Assembly: GCA_016290385.1 (NCBI GenBank) | Contig: JAEETO010000002.1 | Location: 19,057 to 83,056 of the forward strand | DNA: 64,000 bases | Reading direction: 5' to 3' | From: Bacteroidales bacterium | GTDB taxonomy: Bacteria; Bacteroidota; Bacteroidia; Bacteroidales; UBA932 | In this document: piece by piece, positions 9,073-18,015 of the stretch | How the letters are laid out: each line of letters opens with the position of its first letter | Position numbering within the stretch: the first letter of the stretch is position 1 | Translations under genes and position numbers: made by a program | The notes under the pieces: generated by a model | The model's input: only the letters and a program-made list of their open reading frames with translations | The model's database searches: none | What the model was told of the DNA's origin: nothing

Positions 9073-9076
<4 letters not shown>
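8276..9076 (+). CDS. scpB: Methylmalonyl-CoA decarboxylase (crotonase family)
   Basis: A 266-residue crotonase-fold protein. The block FSAGHDI(H/R)ELP of E. coli YgfG/ScpB is matched by WSAGHDIRELPQDGEDPLAYD, with VSGTVWGGACDL (oxyanion-hole glycines), ITPAKIGIPYN and the tail YLEGIRSFLEKR. These resemblances point to methylmalonyl-CoA decarboxylase, giving propionyl-CoA, over a generic enoyl-CoA hydratase. Propionate formation is common in Bacteroidales. Its stop TAG overlaps the convergent lptB stop in the palindrome CTAG. Confidence 0.85.
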
Positions 9077-9825
<749 letters not shown>

Positions 9826-9827
9826 CG

Positions 9828-11519
9828 TTAGCTGATCTCGAGTTCAAAATCTTTGCGCAAGGCATTGAATTCGGGCGAATTCTCCTGCAAATACTTTGCC
9901 TTGTCGGAGGGCATGTACATGCCGCGGCCGGTTTCCTGGGCTTCCTTGACGTCGACGATCAGGCGGATGGCCCTGTCGCCGAACTGTTTCTGGAGGAAGG
10001 CTTCCATGCGCGGGCGGCAGTTGCGGTCGATCCATTCCTTCTGGGCAAGGTTGCCGACCACGAAGTGGATGTCCTTGCCGTCCATGACGGGGGTGGCGTT
10101 GGCGATGGCGGAGGACAGGCGCGGCATTTTGCTCTCGCTTTCAGCCAGGGCTTTCCAGATGTCGGTGAGTTTCGTGACATCGGGGGCGGCAGAGTCTTTG
10201 GCGGGTGTGTCCTGCTCGGCCGGAGCAACGGGTTCCTGCTTCGCCTGTGCCATCATCTCCTTGATCGACAGCCCGGTAGAATGAGCTTTTTTCACCTCCG
10301 GCTGCGGCTCGTGAGCGGTGGGTTGGCCTGGTGGAACAACCGCGGTTCGGTCGTGGCGAGTGCTCGCAGACACGACCGGTTCCGGTTGTGCCTTGGGCTT
10401 AAGCTCACGAGCCGCGGCGGCGAAGTTGGCTTTCAGATTGCAGATTTTCATCAGGGCGAACTCGATCAGCAGGCGGGGGTTGCCGCTTTGCTTGTAGGCG
10501 CTTTCGCAGGCAGTGGTGATGTTCAGGGCTTCGAAAAGGAAGCCGACCTCGCAGCGGGCTGCGTATTCGTGGTAGCGGGCGGCGACGGTCGGAGCGAGTT
10601 CGAGGAGCGTGCGCGAAGCATCGTTCTTGCAGACCAGCAAATCGCGGAAATGGCAGCTCAGCCCGCCAATGAAACTCTGGGCATTGAAACCCTTCGAAAG
10701 AATCTCATCGAAGGTGAGCATGGCCTGGGCATAATCGCCCGAAAGGAAGTTGTCCGTCAGGCTGAAATAATAATCGTAGTCCAGAACGTTCAGGTTCTTG
10801 ATCACCTGCTCGTATGTGATCTCCTTGCCGCAGAAGGCGACCGTCTGGTCGAAGAGCGTGAGGGCGTCGCGCATGGCGCCGTCGGCTTTCTGCGCGATGA
10901 TGTGCAAGGCATCGTCGCTTACCGTTACACCTTCTTTCGCGGCGATTTCCCGCATGTTGCGCACCATGTCGTCGACGCTGATGCGGTTGAAGTCGTAGGT
11001 CTGGCAACGAGAAAGGATGGTCGGGAGGATCTTGTGCTTCTCAGTAGTGGCCAGGATGAAGATGGCGTGGGCCGGCGGTTCCTCGAGGGTCTTGAGGAAA
11101 GCGTTGAAAGCCTGCTGCGAAAGCATGTGGACCTCGTCGATGATATAGACGCTGTAGCGCCCGACTTGCGGCGGGATGCGCACCTTGTCAGTCAGGGCGC
11201 GGATGTCGTCGACCGAGTTGTTGGAGGCAGCATCCAGCTCGTGGATGCTGTAGGAACGGCCTTCCGCAAAGGAGCGGCAGGACTCGCATTCACCGCAGGG
11301 CTCGAGATCCGGCCCGGGATTGGCGCAGTTGATGGTCTTGGCAAAGATGCGGGCGGCGCTGGTCTTGCCCACGCCGCGCGGACCGCAGAACAAGTAAGCA
11401 TGCGCCAGCTGTCCCCGCAAGATCGAGTTCTTGAGCGCCCGAGCGATGTTTTCCTGCCCCAGCAGCGTCTCGAAGCTGTTGGGCCTGTACTTCCGGGCCG
11501 ATACGATGAATTGTTCCAT
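9828..11519 (-). CDS. dnaX: DNA polymerase III subunits gamma and tau
   Basis: A 563-residue clamp-loader ATPase. Walker A is GPRGVGKT (46-53), the zinc module has Cys at 65, 75, 78 and 81, Walker B is VYIIDEVHML, and sensor 1 includes ATTEKHKI. The C-terminal third (about 380-480) is a Pro/Ala/Glu-rich linker followed by a small folded domain that may bind the polymerase. The start used is MEQFIVSARKYRP at 11519, because the upstream in-frame codon at 11528 lies in the minus-7 box. No slippery A-run frameshift signal for a short gamma form was noticed. Confidence 0.95.
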   Translation of the reverse strand: MEQFIVSARKYRPNSFETLLGQENIARALKNSILRGQLAHAYLFCGPRGVGKTSAARIFAKTINCANPGPDLEPCGECESCRSFAEGRSYSIHELDAASNNSVDDIRALTDKVRIPPQVGRYSVYIIDEVHMLSQQAFNAFLKTLEEPPAHAIFILATTEKHKILPTILSRCQTYDFNRISVDDMVRNMREIAAKEGVTVSDDALHIIAQKADGAMRDALTLFDQTVAFCGKEITYEQVIKNLNVLDYDYYFSLTDNFLSGDYAQAMLTFDEILSKGFNAQSFIGGLSCHFRDLLVCKNDASRTLLELAPTVAARYHEYAARCEVGFLFEALNITTACESAYKQSGNPRLLIEFALMKICNLKANFAAAARELKPKAQPEPVVSASTRHDRTAVVPPGQPTAHEPQPEVKKAHSTGLSIKEMMAQAKQEPVAPAEQDTPAKDSAAPDVTKLTDIWKALAESESKMPRLSSAIANATPVMDGKDIHFVVGNLAQKEWIDRNCRPRMEAFLQKQFGDRAIRLIVDVKEAQETGRGMYMPSDKAKYLQENSPEFNALRKDFELEIS

Positions 11520-11525
11520 AGTCTG

Positions 11526-11533
11526 CAAATATA
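11526..11533 (-). promoter_or_regulatory. Minus-7 box of dnaX
   Basis: The minus strand reads TATATTTG, ending 6 bases before the dnaX ATG at 11519. The predicted message is leaderless or nearly so. It also argues against the upstream in-frame start at 11528. Confidence 0.55.
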
Positions 11534-11573
11534 GGAATAAATTTTTGATGGAGGCGCTCCCTTCGCCGGGCCG

Positions 11574-12869
11574 TTACGGTTCCATTCCGAATTGCGCCTT
11601 CAGCCATTTGAGCGCCTGCTCGGTCTGCCAGGGATAGAGCCAGTGGCCGGTGTCGCGCGCGACCTTGAGGGTCTTGGGCGCCGTGATCACGTTGTAGGCC
11701 GAGAAGGTGGAGGAAGGGCAGCAGACGATGTCATTGAAGCCCCAGGCATAGAAGCCGGGCTGGGTGAGGAAACGGGCGAAGTTCACCACGTCGTAGTATT
11801 TCGATACCGCGACCTTCTGCTCGATGAGCGGATCGCTGCGGTCGAGGAAGAGGTGCGGCCAGCCGCCGCTGCGGCCGTAATAGTAGCCGGTCACGTCGCA
11901 GAAGGCGGGATAATAGGCGAACAGCGCGCTGATGCGCTTGTCGAGCGCCGCCGTCACGATCGAAAGCATGCCGCCCTGGCTGCCGCCATAGCAGGCGATG
12001 CGCGAGGCATCCACATCCGCGCGGCTGCACAGGTAGTCGACGGCCCGCACGCAACCCAGATAGCTGCGCTTATAATAGTAAGTATCCTTGTTTTCGATGC
12101 CTTTGAGCACGTAGCCCGACATCGCGCCGTTCTCCAGCTGGCGGTACATCTCTCCATCCTGGTCGACCGGGATGCCGTGGACGCCGATTTCCAGCACCAC
12201 GAAGCCCTCGTAAGCCAGGGAATTGATGCCGCTGAACTTGCGGACGGCCGCACCGGGGAGGCGAAGGATGGCCGGCTTGGGGCCTTCCGTCTTCGGCACG
12301 GAAAGAACTCCGTACACATAGTTGCCCTTCTTGTACGACTGGATACGTACGTAATAGACATCCACGCGGTCGTCGCTCTCTTCCGGGGCATAGCGCTCAC
12401 GCACCAGCATCGGGACCTGTGCCGCCTTGGCCTTGGATTCCTCCCAGAATGCCGTGAAATCGGCCGGCAGCGAAGTGGTCGGTTCGATCTTGTCGGGTTC
12501 GAAGCCGATATTGGTCATGCCCGTGTATTTCTTGCCGTCCCAGGTCACGCTGACGTTGACGGTCGTGAATCCGGGCACTTTCCGGCCGGGAACCTTGATG
12601 CGGGCATAGCCGTCCTTGCCGGTGGTCACCTTGCCGCTCTTCTCGGCCTTGAGCTTCTCAGGGCCGTAGCTGTATTCGATTTCGGTCAGCGGCATGCGGA
12701 TATTCTCCTTCACGGCATAAAGGGTAAACGAAGCGGATTCGCCGCAGGCATAGACCCAGTCGGAATGGTCGGGTTCGGCATAGACCGTGATGAACTGTTT
12801 GGAAGGCTGTGCCGTAGCCAGTGCCAGGGCGAGGGACAGAAATACGGCGAGGGACAGGAATCTTTTCAT
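11574..12869 (-). CDS. Secreted acetyl xylan esterase-like alpha/beta hydrolase (AXE1/CE7 type)
   Basis: A 431-residue secreted hydrolase with a signal peptide (MKRFLSLAVFLSLALALATA, cleavage near residue 20). An Ig-like N-terminal domain (about 25-130) precedes an alpha/beta-hydrolase domain of the acetyl xylan esterase/cephalosporin deacetylase family. The catalytic serine sits in YGGSQGG, the acid in WGFNDIVCCPSS (family GLxDxxCPP) and the histidine in DTGHWLYP. Likely substrates are acetylated sugars or polysaccharides in the periplasm. It is transcribed alone from a TATATTTG box, divergent from the M16 peptidase and upstream of dnaX. Confidence 0.88.
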   Translation of the reverse strand: MKRFLSLAVFLSLALALATAQPSKQFITVYAEPDHSDWVYACGESASFTLYAVKENIRMPLTEIEYSYGPEKLKAEKSGKVTTGKDGYARIKVPGRKVPGFTTVNVSVTWDGKKYTGMTNIGFEPDKIEPTTSLPADFTAFWEESKAKAAQVPMLVRERYAPEESDDRVDVYYVRIQSYKKGNYVYGVLSVPKTEGPKPAILRLPGAAVRKFSGINSLAYEGFVVLEIGVHGIPVDQDGEMYRQLENGAMSGYVLKGIENKDTYYYKRSYLGCVRAVDYLCSRADVDASRIACYGGSQGGMLSIVTAALDKRISALFAYYPAFCDVTGYYYGRSGGWPHLFLDRSDPLIEQKVAVSKYYDVVNFARFLTQPGFYAWGFNDIVCCPSSTFSAYNVITAPKTLKVARDTGHWLYPWQTEQALKWLKAQFGMEP

Positions 12870-12909
12870 AATGGACAATCTGATAGGTTTCGCGGCATGC
12901 TCCGCGATA

Positions 12910-12917
12910 CAAATATA
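12910..12917 (-). promoter_or_regulatory. Minus-7 box of the AXE1-like hydrolase
   Basis: TATATTTG on the minus strand, a perfect TAnnTTTG match, 40 bases before the ATG at 12869. It lies in the 92-base divergent region shared with the M16 peptidase. Confidence 0.5.
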
Positions 12918-12949
12918 CGCATAATCCTGCGTCATAAGCGCATTTTCAC

Positions 12950-12957
12950 TAATTTTG
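12950..12957 (+). promoter_or_regulatory. Minus-7 box of the M16 peptidase gene
   Basis: TAATTTTG matches TAnnTTTG and ends 4 bases before the ATG at 12962, so transcription probably begins at the start codon itself. Confidence 0.55.
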
Positions 12958-12961
12958 CCGC

Positions 12962-14203
12962 ATGATTCAGACAAAGACTTTCGACTGCGGCCTGCAGTTC
13001 GCATTCCGCCGCAGCCGCTCGCAGGTAGCCTACGCCGCACTGGCCATCCAGTCGGGGACACGCAATGAGCCCGCAGCCCACAGCGGCATCGCGCACATGA
13101 CCGAGCACATGCTCTTCAAAGGCACGGTCCGCCACACCCCGCAACAGATCAGCAACCGGCTTGAAGTACTGGGCGGCGAACTCAATGCATACACCGCAAA
13201 AGAGGAGACGGTACTCTACTCGACGGTATTGAAAGAAGATACGGCCAAGGCCGTGGACCTGCTCTTCGAACTGGCCTTCACCTCCACTTTCCCGCAGAAG
13301 GAGCTCGACAAGGAACGCTGCGTGGTCATCGACGAGATCAATATGTACAAGGATTCTCCGTCGGAGTGCATCTTCGAGGAATTCGAACGGCTGCTCTTCG
13401 AGCCCAGTCCGCTGGCCCGTCCGATCCTCGGCACGACGAAAAGCCTGAAATCCATTGATTCCGCCGCCTTGCACGCTTACGTGCACGATAATTTCCGCCC
13501 CGAGCGGATGTGCATCGCCATCGTGGGCAACATGACCCCGCAACGCGCCGAAAAGATCGCACTCCAGGCCGTCTCCAAATACATACCCGCCGATTACCAG
13601 CCCGCGCCGCGCCCGGCACGTCCGCTCGCGCCGGCGCAGCTCCCCCTGCCTCCCGTCTTCAACAAGGAAGTCGCCAAGAAGAACCACCAGATCAACTGCA
13701 TCGTGGGCACTACGGCTTTCTCCTATTATGACAACCGCCGCATGGAGATGATCCTGCTGGCCAACCTGCTCGGCGGGCCGAGCGCCAATTCCCGGCTCAA
13801 CCAGCTGCTGCGCGAGAAAAACGCCCTGGTCTATGCCATCGATGCCTCGTTCACCCAGTTCGCCGACAACGGCTCGATGCTCATCTATTTCGGCTGCGAA
13901 AAGCCCAATCTGGACAGGTGCCTGGAGCTGGTGCATGCCGAACTGGCCGCCATTCGCGAAAAGCCTTTGTCGGACCGCGCCTTGCGGATCGCCCGCCGGC
14001 AGTTGGTCGGCCAGCTCGCCGTTGCCTCCGACAACGGTGAGGCCCAGGCCCTTTCCATGGCCAAGAGCATGCTGGTGTTCGGCGAAGTCATGCCCGACGA
14101 GGAAGTGCGGCGCCGCCTGGAAGCCATCACCCCGGAAAGCCTGCTGCGGGTCGCCCGCGAAGTGCTTGCCGAAGAGCGCCTCCGCACCTTGATTTTCAAA
14201 TAG
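12962..14203 (+). CDS. M16 family zinc peptidase (processing-peptidase-like)
   Basis: A 413-residue pitrilysin-family protein. The inverted zinc motif is HMTEH (H45, E48, H49), followed by LFKGTVRHTP and, about 75 residues later, VVIDEINMYKDSPS with the third zinc ligand. The second half (about 220-413) is the inactive M16C-like domain, with NLLGGPSANSRLNQLLREKNALVY. There is no signal peptide, so it is probably cytoplasmic. Related proteins process peptides or protein precursors; the substrate is unknown. The O-methyltransferase starts 2 bases after its stop. Confidence 0.92.
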   Translation: MIQTKTFDCGLQFAFRRSRSQVAYAALAIQSGTRNEPAAHSGIAHMTEHMLFKGTVRHTPQQISNRLEVLGGELNAYTAKEETVLYSTVLKEDTAKAVDLLFELAFTSTFPQKELDKERCVVIDEINMYKDSPSECIFEEFERLLFEPSPLARPILGTTKSLKSIDSAALHAYVHDNFRPERMCIAIVGNMTPQRAEKIALQAVSKYIPADYQPAPRPARPLAPAQLPLPPVFNKEVAKKNHQINCIVGTTAFSYYDNRRMEMILLANLLGGPSANSRLNQLLREKNALVYAIDASFTQFADNGSMLIYFGCEKPNLDRCLELVHAELAAIREKPLSDRALRIARRQLVGQLAVASDNGEAQALSMAKSMLVFGEVMPDEEVRRRLEAITPESLLRVAREVLAEERLRTLIFK

Positions 14204-14205
14204 CC

Positions 14206-14835
14206 ATGGACGCACTTGAACGCTATATCCGGGAGATGTCGACACCGCAGGGCGAAACGCTCGCGTGGGTGGAACGCCAGTCCTGGCTGCGGACCAGCCA
14301 CGGCCGCCAGGTCACCGGCCCGCAGGTCGGCGCGCTGCTGCGGCAGTTCGTGCAACTTTTGCAGCCCCGGCATGTGCTGGAAATCGGCACCTTCTCCGGC
14401 TATGCGACGCTCTGGATGGCGGACGCCCTGCCGGAAGGCGGACGCATCGACACCATTGAAATCAACGATGAGATGGAAGACCTCATCCGCGAGGGTTTCG
14501 AACGGGCGGGCCTTGCAGGCCGCATCCGGCTTCTCATCGGCGATGCACTCGACATCCTGCCGACCTTGACCGACAGCTACGAGCTGGTTTTCATCGATGC
14601 GGACAAGCGGGACTATGTGGCTTATTATCAGTCAGTATTCGACCTGGTCGCCCCGGGCGGCCTCATCGTTGCGGACAATGTGCTCTGGGACGGAAAAGTC
14701 TGCGGGGAAGAAATACCCCGCGACCAGCAGAGCCGCGGCATCCTGGCCTTCAACGACCTGGTGGCCGGTGACGACCGCGTTGAAAATTTCATCCTTCCTT
14801 TGCGCGACGGCCTGAACATCATCCGGAAAAAATAA
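14206..14835 (+). CDS. Class I SAM-dependent O-methyltransferase (caffeoyl-CoA OMT family)
   Basis: A 209-residue methyltransferase of the O-methyltransferase 3 family. The SAM-binding motif I is VLEIGTFSGYATLWMA (about 58-73); later come ELVFIDADKRDY (metal-binding Asp) and GGLIVADNVLWDGKV, both family signatures. It probably methylates a catechol-type or small acceptor in a metal-dependent way; the substrate is unknown. It follows the M16 peptidase by 2 bases. A promoter box for mscL starts immediately after the stop codon. Confidence 0.9.
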   Translation: MDALERYIREMSTPQGETLAWVERQSWLRTSHGRQVTGPQVGALLRQFVQLLQPRHVLEIGTFSGYATLWMADALPEGGRIDTIEINDEMEDLIREGFERAGLAGRIRLLIGDALDILPTLTDSYELVFIDADKRDYVAYYQSVFDLVAPGGLIVADNVLWDGKVCGEEIPRDQQSRGILAFNDLVAGDDRVENFILPLRDGLNIIRKK

Positions 14836-14836
14836 T

Positions 14837-14844
14837 TATCTTTG
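14837..14844 (+). promoter_or_regulatory. Minus-7 box of mscL
   Basis: TATCTTTG follows the O-methyltransferase stop by 1 base. Transcription from it would begin at about 14849, right at the edge of the palindromic repeat at 14851-14877, which would then form the 5' end of the mscL leader. Confidence 0.5.
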
Positions 14845-14850
14845 TTAGTC

Positions 14851-14877
14851 CGTCATGCCCGGCTTGACCGGGCATCT
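14851..14877 (+). repeat. REP-like palindrome, family 2, copy 1
   Basis: Arms ATGCCCGG (14855-14862) and CCGGGCAT (14868-14875) form a perfect 8-bp stem with loop CTTGA. The flanks (CGTC before, CT after) are shared with a second copy at 27741-27767 in the opposite orientation. The two 27-base copies differ only at one stem position, where G-C here is T-A there, so pairing is conserved. It lies in the mscL leader. Confidence 0.7.
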
Positions 14878-14911
14878 GAGATGAATTATACACTAACAAA
14901 TCTATACAATT

Positions 14912-15337
14912 ATGGGACTCATTAAAGAATTCAAGGAATTCGCCCTCAAGGGCAACGTGATGGACATGGCCGTCGGCGTGGTCATCGGCGGTGCGTTCGG
15001 CAAGATCGTCTCCTCGCTGGTAGCCGACATCATCATGCCGCTCATCGGCGCGCTGCTGGGCAACGTGGACTTCACCAAACTCGCCGTTACACTCCGCCAC
15101 GAAGTGGTCGACGCAGCAGGCGAAGTCATCAAGCCGGGTGTCTATCTCACCTACGGCAACTTCATCCAGGCCGCCGTCGACTTCTTCATCATCGCCCTCT
15201 GCATCTTCTTCGTCCTGAAGGGCATCAACAAGATGAGCAAGAAGAAGGAAGAACCCGCTCCGGAACCGGCCGAACCCGTCGTTCCCGAAGACATCCAGCT
15301 CCTCCGCGAGATCCGCGACGAACTGAAGAAGAAATAG
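14912..15337 (+). CDS. mscL: Large-conductance mechanosensitive channel
   Basis: A 141-residue inner-membrane tension valve protecting against hypo-osmotic shock. N-terminal [20 protein letters not shown] is the amphipathic S1 helix and the start of TM1; [25 protein letters not shown] is the pore-lining segment, [21 protein letters not shown] is TM2, and the C-terminal helix is charged ([17 protein letters not shown]). The length is typical. It is transcribed from its own box with a hairpin leader and ended by a strong hairpin at 15355. Confidence 0.97.
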   Translation: MGLIKEFKEFALKGNVMDMAVGVVIGGAFGKIVSSLVADIIMPLIGALLGNVDFTKLAVTLRHEVVDAAGEVIKPGVYLTYGNFIQAAVDFFIIALCIFFVLKGINKMSKKKEEPAPEPAEPVVPEDIQLLREIRDELKKK

Positions 15338-15354
15338 CAAGCGCACAGCCGCAG

Positions 15355-15388
15355 TATAAAAAAAGCCCGGAATCGGGCTTTTTTTATA
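15355..15388 (+). terminator. Terminator after mscL
   Basis: A perfect 15-bp stem (TATAAAAAAAGCCCG paired with its complement) with loop GAAT. It works in both directions by A/T tails. The right arm overlaps the minus-7 box of the next gene (15387-15394). Confidence 0.85.
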
Positions 15389-15394
15389 CCTTTG
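15387..15394 (+). promoter_or_regulatory. Minus-7 box of the S51/ATP-grasp fusion gene
   Basis: TACCTTTG begins in the last two bases of the mscL terminator and ends 7 bases before the ATG at 15402, so the leader would be very short. Confidence 0.5.
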
Positions 15395-15401
15395 CGGCGA
15401 C

Positions 15402-17327
15402 ATGACACTCTTTCTCACAGGCAGTCCCACCCGTTACGGAGAGGAATCCTTTACGGAAGACAATGGCTTCCTGGCGGCTGTCAAAGCTGCCCTGGACGAA
15501 GCCACGGGCGGGCGGCGCGCACCCCGCGTGCTGCTGGTGAGCGCCGCGCCCGACGACCGGGGCTTCACCCGCTCCGTGAAGAAAGGCATGAGCGACTGCA
15601 TCCACAAGTCCGGTATCCGGACGGGCACCATCACGATGCTCGAACGGCGCAACGCCCACCGGGCGGCCGAGCTCGTACAAAAAGCCGACTGGGTGGTCAT
15701 GTGCGGCGGGCATACCCCCACGCAGAACCGTTTCATCCACGAAATCGGCCTCAAGGACCTTCTGAAGGATTTCCACGGTGTGGTGATGGGCTGTAGCGCC
15801 GGCTCCATGAACTGCGCCGACAAAGTGTACGCCCATCCCGAACTGCCCGGCGAAGTCACCAACCCGCATTACCAGCGCTGGCTCAGAGGGCTGGGCCTGA
15901 CCGACCTCAACCTGATTCCGCATTATGACCAGGTGCGGCATTTTAAGGTGGACGGCAAGCGGCTGCTGGAGGATGTGGCTTTCCCCGACAGTCTGGGACG
16001 CCGTTTCTATACTTTTCCCGACGGCGGCTACATCCGGGTCAAAGACGGCCGCAGCGTACTCCACGGCGAAGCCTGGGAGATTTCCGGCGGCGGAATGCGC
16101 CGCATCTGTGAAGAAAACAAATCCTATTCATTCATGAACCTGATTTTCATTTCCCCCCATTTCCCGCAGACCTACTGGCACTTCTGCGCAGGCGCCCGGA
16201 AAAACGGCGTCAACGTGCTGGGCATTGCGGACACCAACTACGAAAACCTGCCGTGGGAGCTTCGCCAGAACCTCACGGACTACTATAAAGTCAACAACCT
16301 GGAAGATTACGGCGAAATGTACCGCGCCGTAGCCTGGTTCGCGCACAAATACGGCAAGATCGACTGGATCGAGTCGAACAACGAATACTGGCTGGAGCAG
16401 GACGCCCGCCTGAGGACGGACTTCAACATCACCACCGGCCTCCACAACGACCGCATCGCGTCCATCCGCAACAAGTCCGAGATGAAGAAATACTACGCCC
16501 TGGGCGGCATCCCGACGGCACGCCAGGTCAAGGGTTCCGCCGGCAGGGACGCCATCCGCGCCTTCGTCGCGAAAACCGGCTACCCGGTCATCGCCAAGCC
16601 GGACAGCGGCATGGGCGCCTCCGGCACCTTCAAGCTCAGGAGCGACGCAGAGCTGGAAGCCTGGCTCGAATCCCATCCCAACTTCGCTTTCTTCGTCATC
16701 GAAGAGTTCATCACAGGCCTGCTTGTGAGTTACGATGCCATCTATAACTCCCGCCTCGAACCCATTTTCGAGAACAACTCGGTCTTCCCCACGCCCATCA
16801 TGGACATCGTGCACGGCAACCTGGACACCTGCTACTGGACCAACAAGACCGTGCCCGCGAAGCTCGCCGCCATCGGCCGGCGCACGGTCAAGGCCTTCAA
16901 TACACCGAGCCGCTTCGTCCATCTGGAGTTCTTCCAGCTCGACCGCGACCGCGAAGGACTGGGCAAGAAGGGCGACTACGTGGGCCTGGAAGTGAATATG
17001 CGTCCGCCGGGCGGCTATACGCCCGACATGATGAACTACGCCCACTCCACCGACGTGTTCCAGATCTGGGCCGACATGGTGGCCTTCGACGAGCGTCGCA
17101 AGGCGGAAGGCGAGCAGTTCTACTGCGCCTATGCCTCGCGCCGCGATGGAGTAGCCTACGCCCACAGCCATGCAGAAGTCCTGGCGCAATACGGCCCGGC
17201 CATCTGCTTCCAGGGCCGCGTCCCCGACGCCCTCTCCGACGACCTGGGCAACCACTGCTACATCGCCCGCTTCCCCAACAAGAAAGACATCGATCCCTTC
17301 TTCCATTTCGTCACGGAGCGAAGCTGA
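15402..17327 (+). CDS. Fusion of S51 peptidase-like domain with ATP-grasp ligase domain
   Basis: A 641-residue two-domain protein in one uninterrupted frame. Residues 1-244 are a peptidase E/cyanophycinase-type (S51, class I glutamine amidotransferase-like) domain with nucleophile S132 in GCSAGS and an upstream GGHTPTQNRF block. At M245 a second complete protein begins (NLIFISPHFPQTYWHF), an ATP-grasp carboxylate-amine ligase with GYPVIAKPDSGMGASG, FFVIEEFITG and the metal-binding EVNMRPPGGYTP. A possible role is making and trimming an amide or isopeptide bond in a small peptide. The substrate is unknown. A sequencing artefact joining two genes is possible but nothing suggests it. Confidence 0.8.
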   Translation: MTLFLTGSPTRYGEESFTEDNGFLAAVKAALDEATGGRRAPRVLLVSAAPDDRGFTRSVKKGMSDCIHKSGIRTGTITMLERRNAHRAAELVQKADWVVMCGGHTPTQNRFIHEIGLKDLLKDFHGVVMGCSAGSMNCADKVYAHPELPGEVTNPHYQRWLRGLGLTDLNLIPHYDQVRHFKVDGKRLLEDVAFPDSLGRRFYTFPDGGYIRVKDGRSVLHGEAWEISGGGMRRICEENKSYSFMNLIFISPHFPQTYWHFCAGARKNGVNVLGIADTNYENLPWELRQNLTDYYKVNNLEDYGEMYRAVAWFAHKYGKIDWIESNNEYWLEQDARLRTDFNITTGLHNDRIASIRNKSEMKKYYALGGIPTARQVKGSAGRDAIRAFVAKTGYPVIAKPDSGMGASGTFKLRSDAELEAWLESHPNFAFFVIEEFITGLLVSYDAIYNSRLEPIFENNSVFPTPIMDIVHGNLDTCYWTNKTVPAKLAAIGRRTVKAFNTPSRFVHLEFFQLDRDREGLGKKGDYVGLEVNMRPPGGYTPDMMNYAHSTDVFQIWADMVAFDERRKAEGEQFYCAYASRRDGVAYAHSHAEVLAQYGPAICFQGRVPDALSDDLGNHCYIARFPNKKDIDPFFHFVTERS

Positions 17328-17360
17328 AAATCTCGCGTGGCACATTCCACGCTGATTTTC
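17326..17360 (+). terminator. Hairpin ending the S51/ATP-grasp transcript
   Basis: The arms GAAAATC-tc-GCGTGG and CCACGC-t-GATTTTC pair around loop CACATT, starting at the stop codon. There is an unequal bulge in the middle and a short A/T tail. Confidence 0.6.
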
Positions 17361-17371
17361 AATAGATTACC

Positions 17372-17408
17372 CGAAATCGGTTGCGCATTTTTACGCAACC
17401 GATTTTCG
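17372..17408 (+). terminator. Second hairpin before the dcw promoter
   Basis: TCGGTTGCG pairs with CGCAACCGA around a T-rich loop, extended by CGAAA/TTTTCG with one bulge. It probably backs up the preceding terminator and insulates the mraZ promoter. Confidence 0.6.
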
Positions 17409-17466
17409 TTAATGCGCTGAATATCAAGCACCTGTCTGCCACGGCGGGAATCGCCGAAATCTTTTT

Positions 17467-17506
17467 GTGGAAAATTTTGGAATTATTTGGAAGAATGTGG
17501 AAAATT
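17467..17506 (+). promoter_or_regulatory. Putative MraZ operator: four 10-bp direct repeats
   Basis: Four consecutive 10-mers, starting at 17467, 17477, 17487 and 17497, each begin (G/T)TGGAA: GTGGAAAATT, TTGGAATTAT, TTGGAAGAAT, GTGGAAAATT. The exact 10-bp period matches the known mode of MraZ, which binds tandem TGGGN-type repeats on one face of DNA upstream of its own gene. The third repeat overlaps the minus-33 TTTG, so binding would block transcription. Operator function is inferred. Confidence 0.7.
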
Positions 17507-17518
17507 TTCTTAACTTTG
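17486..17518 (+). promoter_or_regulatory. Promoter of the mraZ/dcw cluster
   Basis: TTTG (17486-17489) and TAACTTTG (17511-17518) are separated by 21 bases, the best minus-33/minus-7 pair in the window. It predicts a start near 17522 and a leader of about 29 bases before mraZ. It is embedded in the repeat operator. Confidence 0.75.
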
Positions 17519-17550
17519 CATCACACATCACTGAACGCATATAGGATACG

Positions 17551-17997
17551 ATGGCGAAGTTTATCGGTTGCTACAAGGCAAAGGTCGACGACAAGGGAAG
17601 ACTGATCTTCCCTTCCGCCTTCAAATCCAGTATGGGCGAGGGCGCAAGCCTTCGCTTCGTAGTTAAAAAGTCTCTCTTCGCAGAGTGCCTCGAAATGTAC
17701 GCCTACGATGAGTGGGAACAGGATTCCGAAGCGGTCAGGAGCCGTCTGAACTTCTTCAACAAGGAGCATGCGACTTTCTGGCGGGAATACATGAGAGGCA
17801 CTGCGGACGTAGAGCCGGACGGAAAGCTGGGACGCATGACGATTCCGAAAGCCCTCCTCGAGAAGGCGGGCATCGAAAAGGAAGTCATCTTCGCGGGAAG
17901 CAACCACATGATCGAGATTTGGGACAAAGAGAAGTACGAGGCGAAAGAGATGGAGAGCCGGGACTTCGTGGCACTGGCCGAAAAGATTCTCGGATAA
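17551..17997 (+). CDS. mraZ: Transcriptional regulator MraZ
   Basis: A 148-residue double AbrB-like protein, first gene of the dcw cluster and usually its autoregulator. The two DxxxR-type half motifs are visible: KVDDKGRLIFPSAF near residue 12 and GKLGRMTIPKALLEKAGI near 91. It forms a ring that binds tandem repeats upstream of its own promoter; four matching repeats lie at 17467-17506. The length is normal. rsmH follows by 18 bases. Confidence 0.96.
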   Translation: MAKFIGCYKAKVDDKGRLIFPSAFKSSMGEGASLRFVVKKSLFAECLEMYAYDEWEQDSEAVRSRLNFFNKEHATFWREYMRGTADVEPDGKLGRMTIPKALLEKAGIEKEVIFAGSNHMIEIWDKEKYEAKEMESRDFVALAEKILG

Positions 17998-18015
17998 CGG
18001 AAGGAGATTCCCGAC

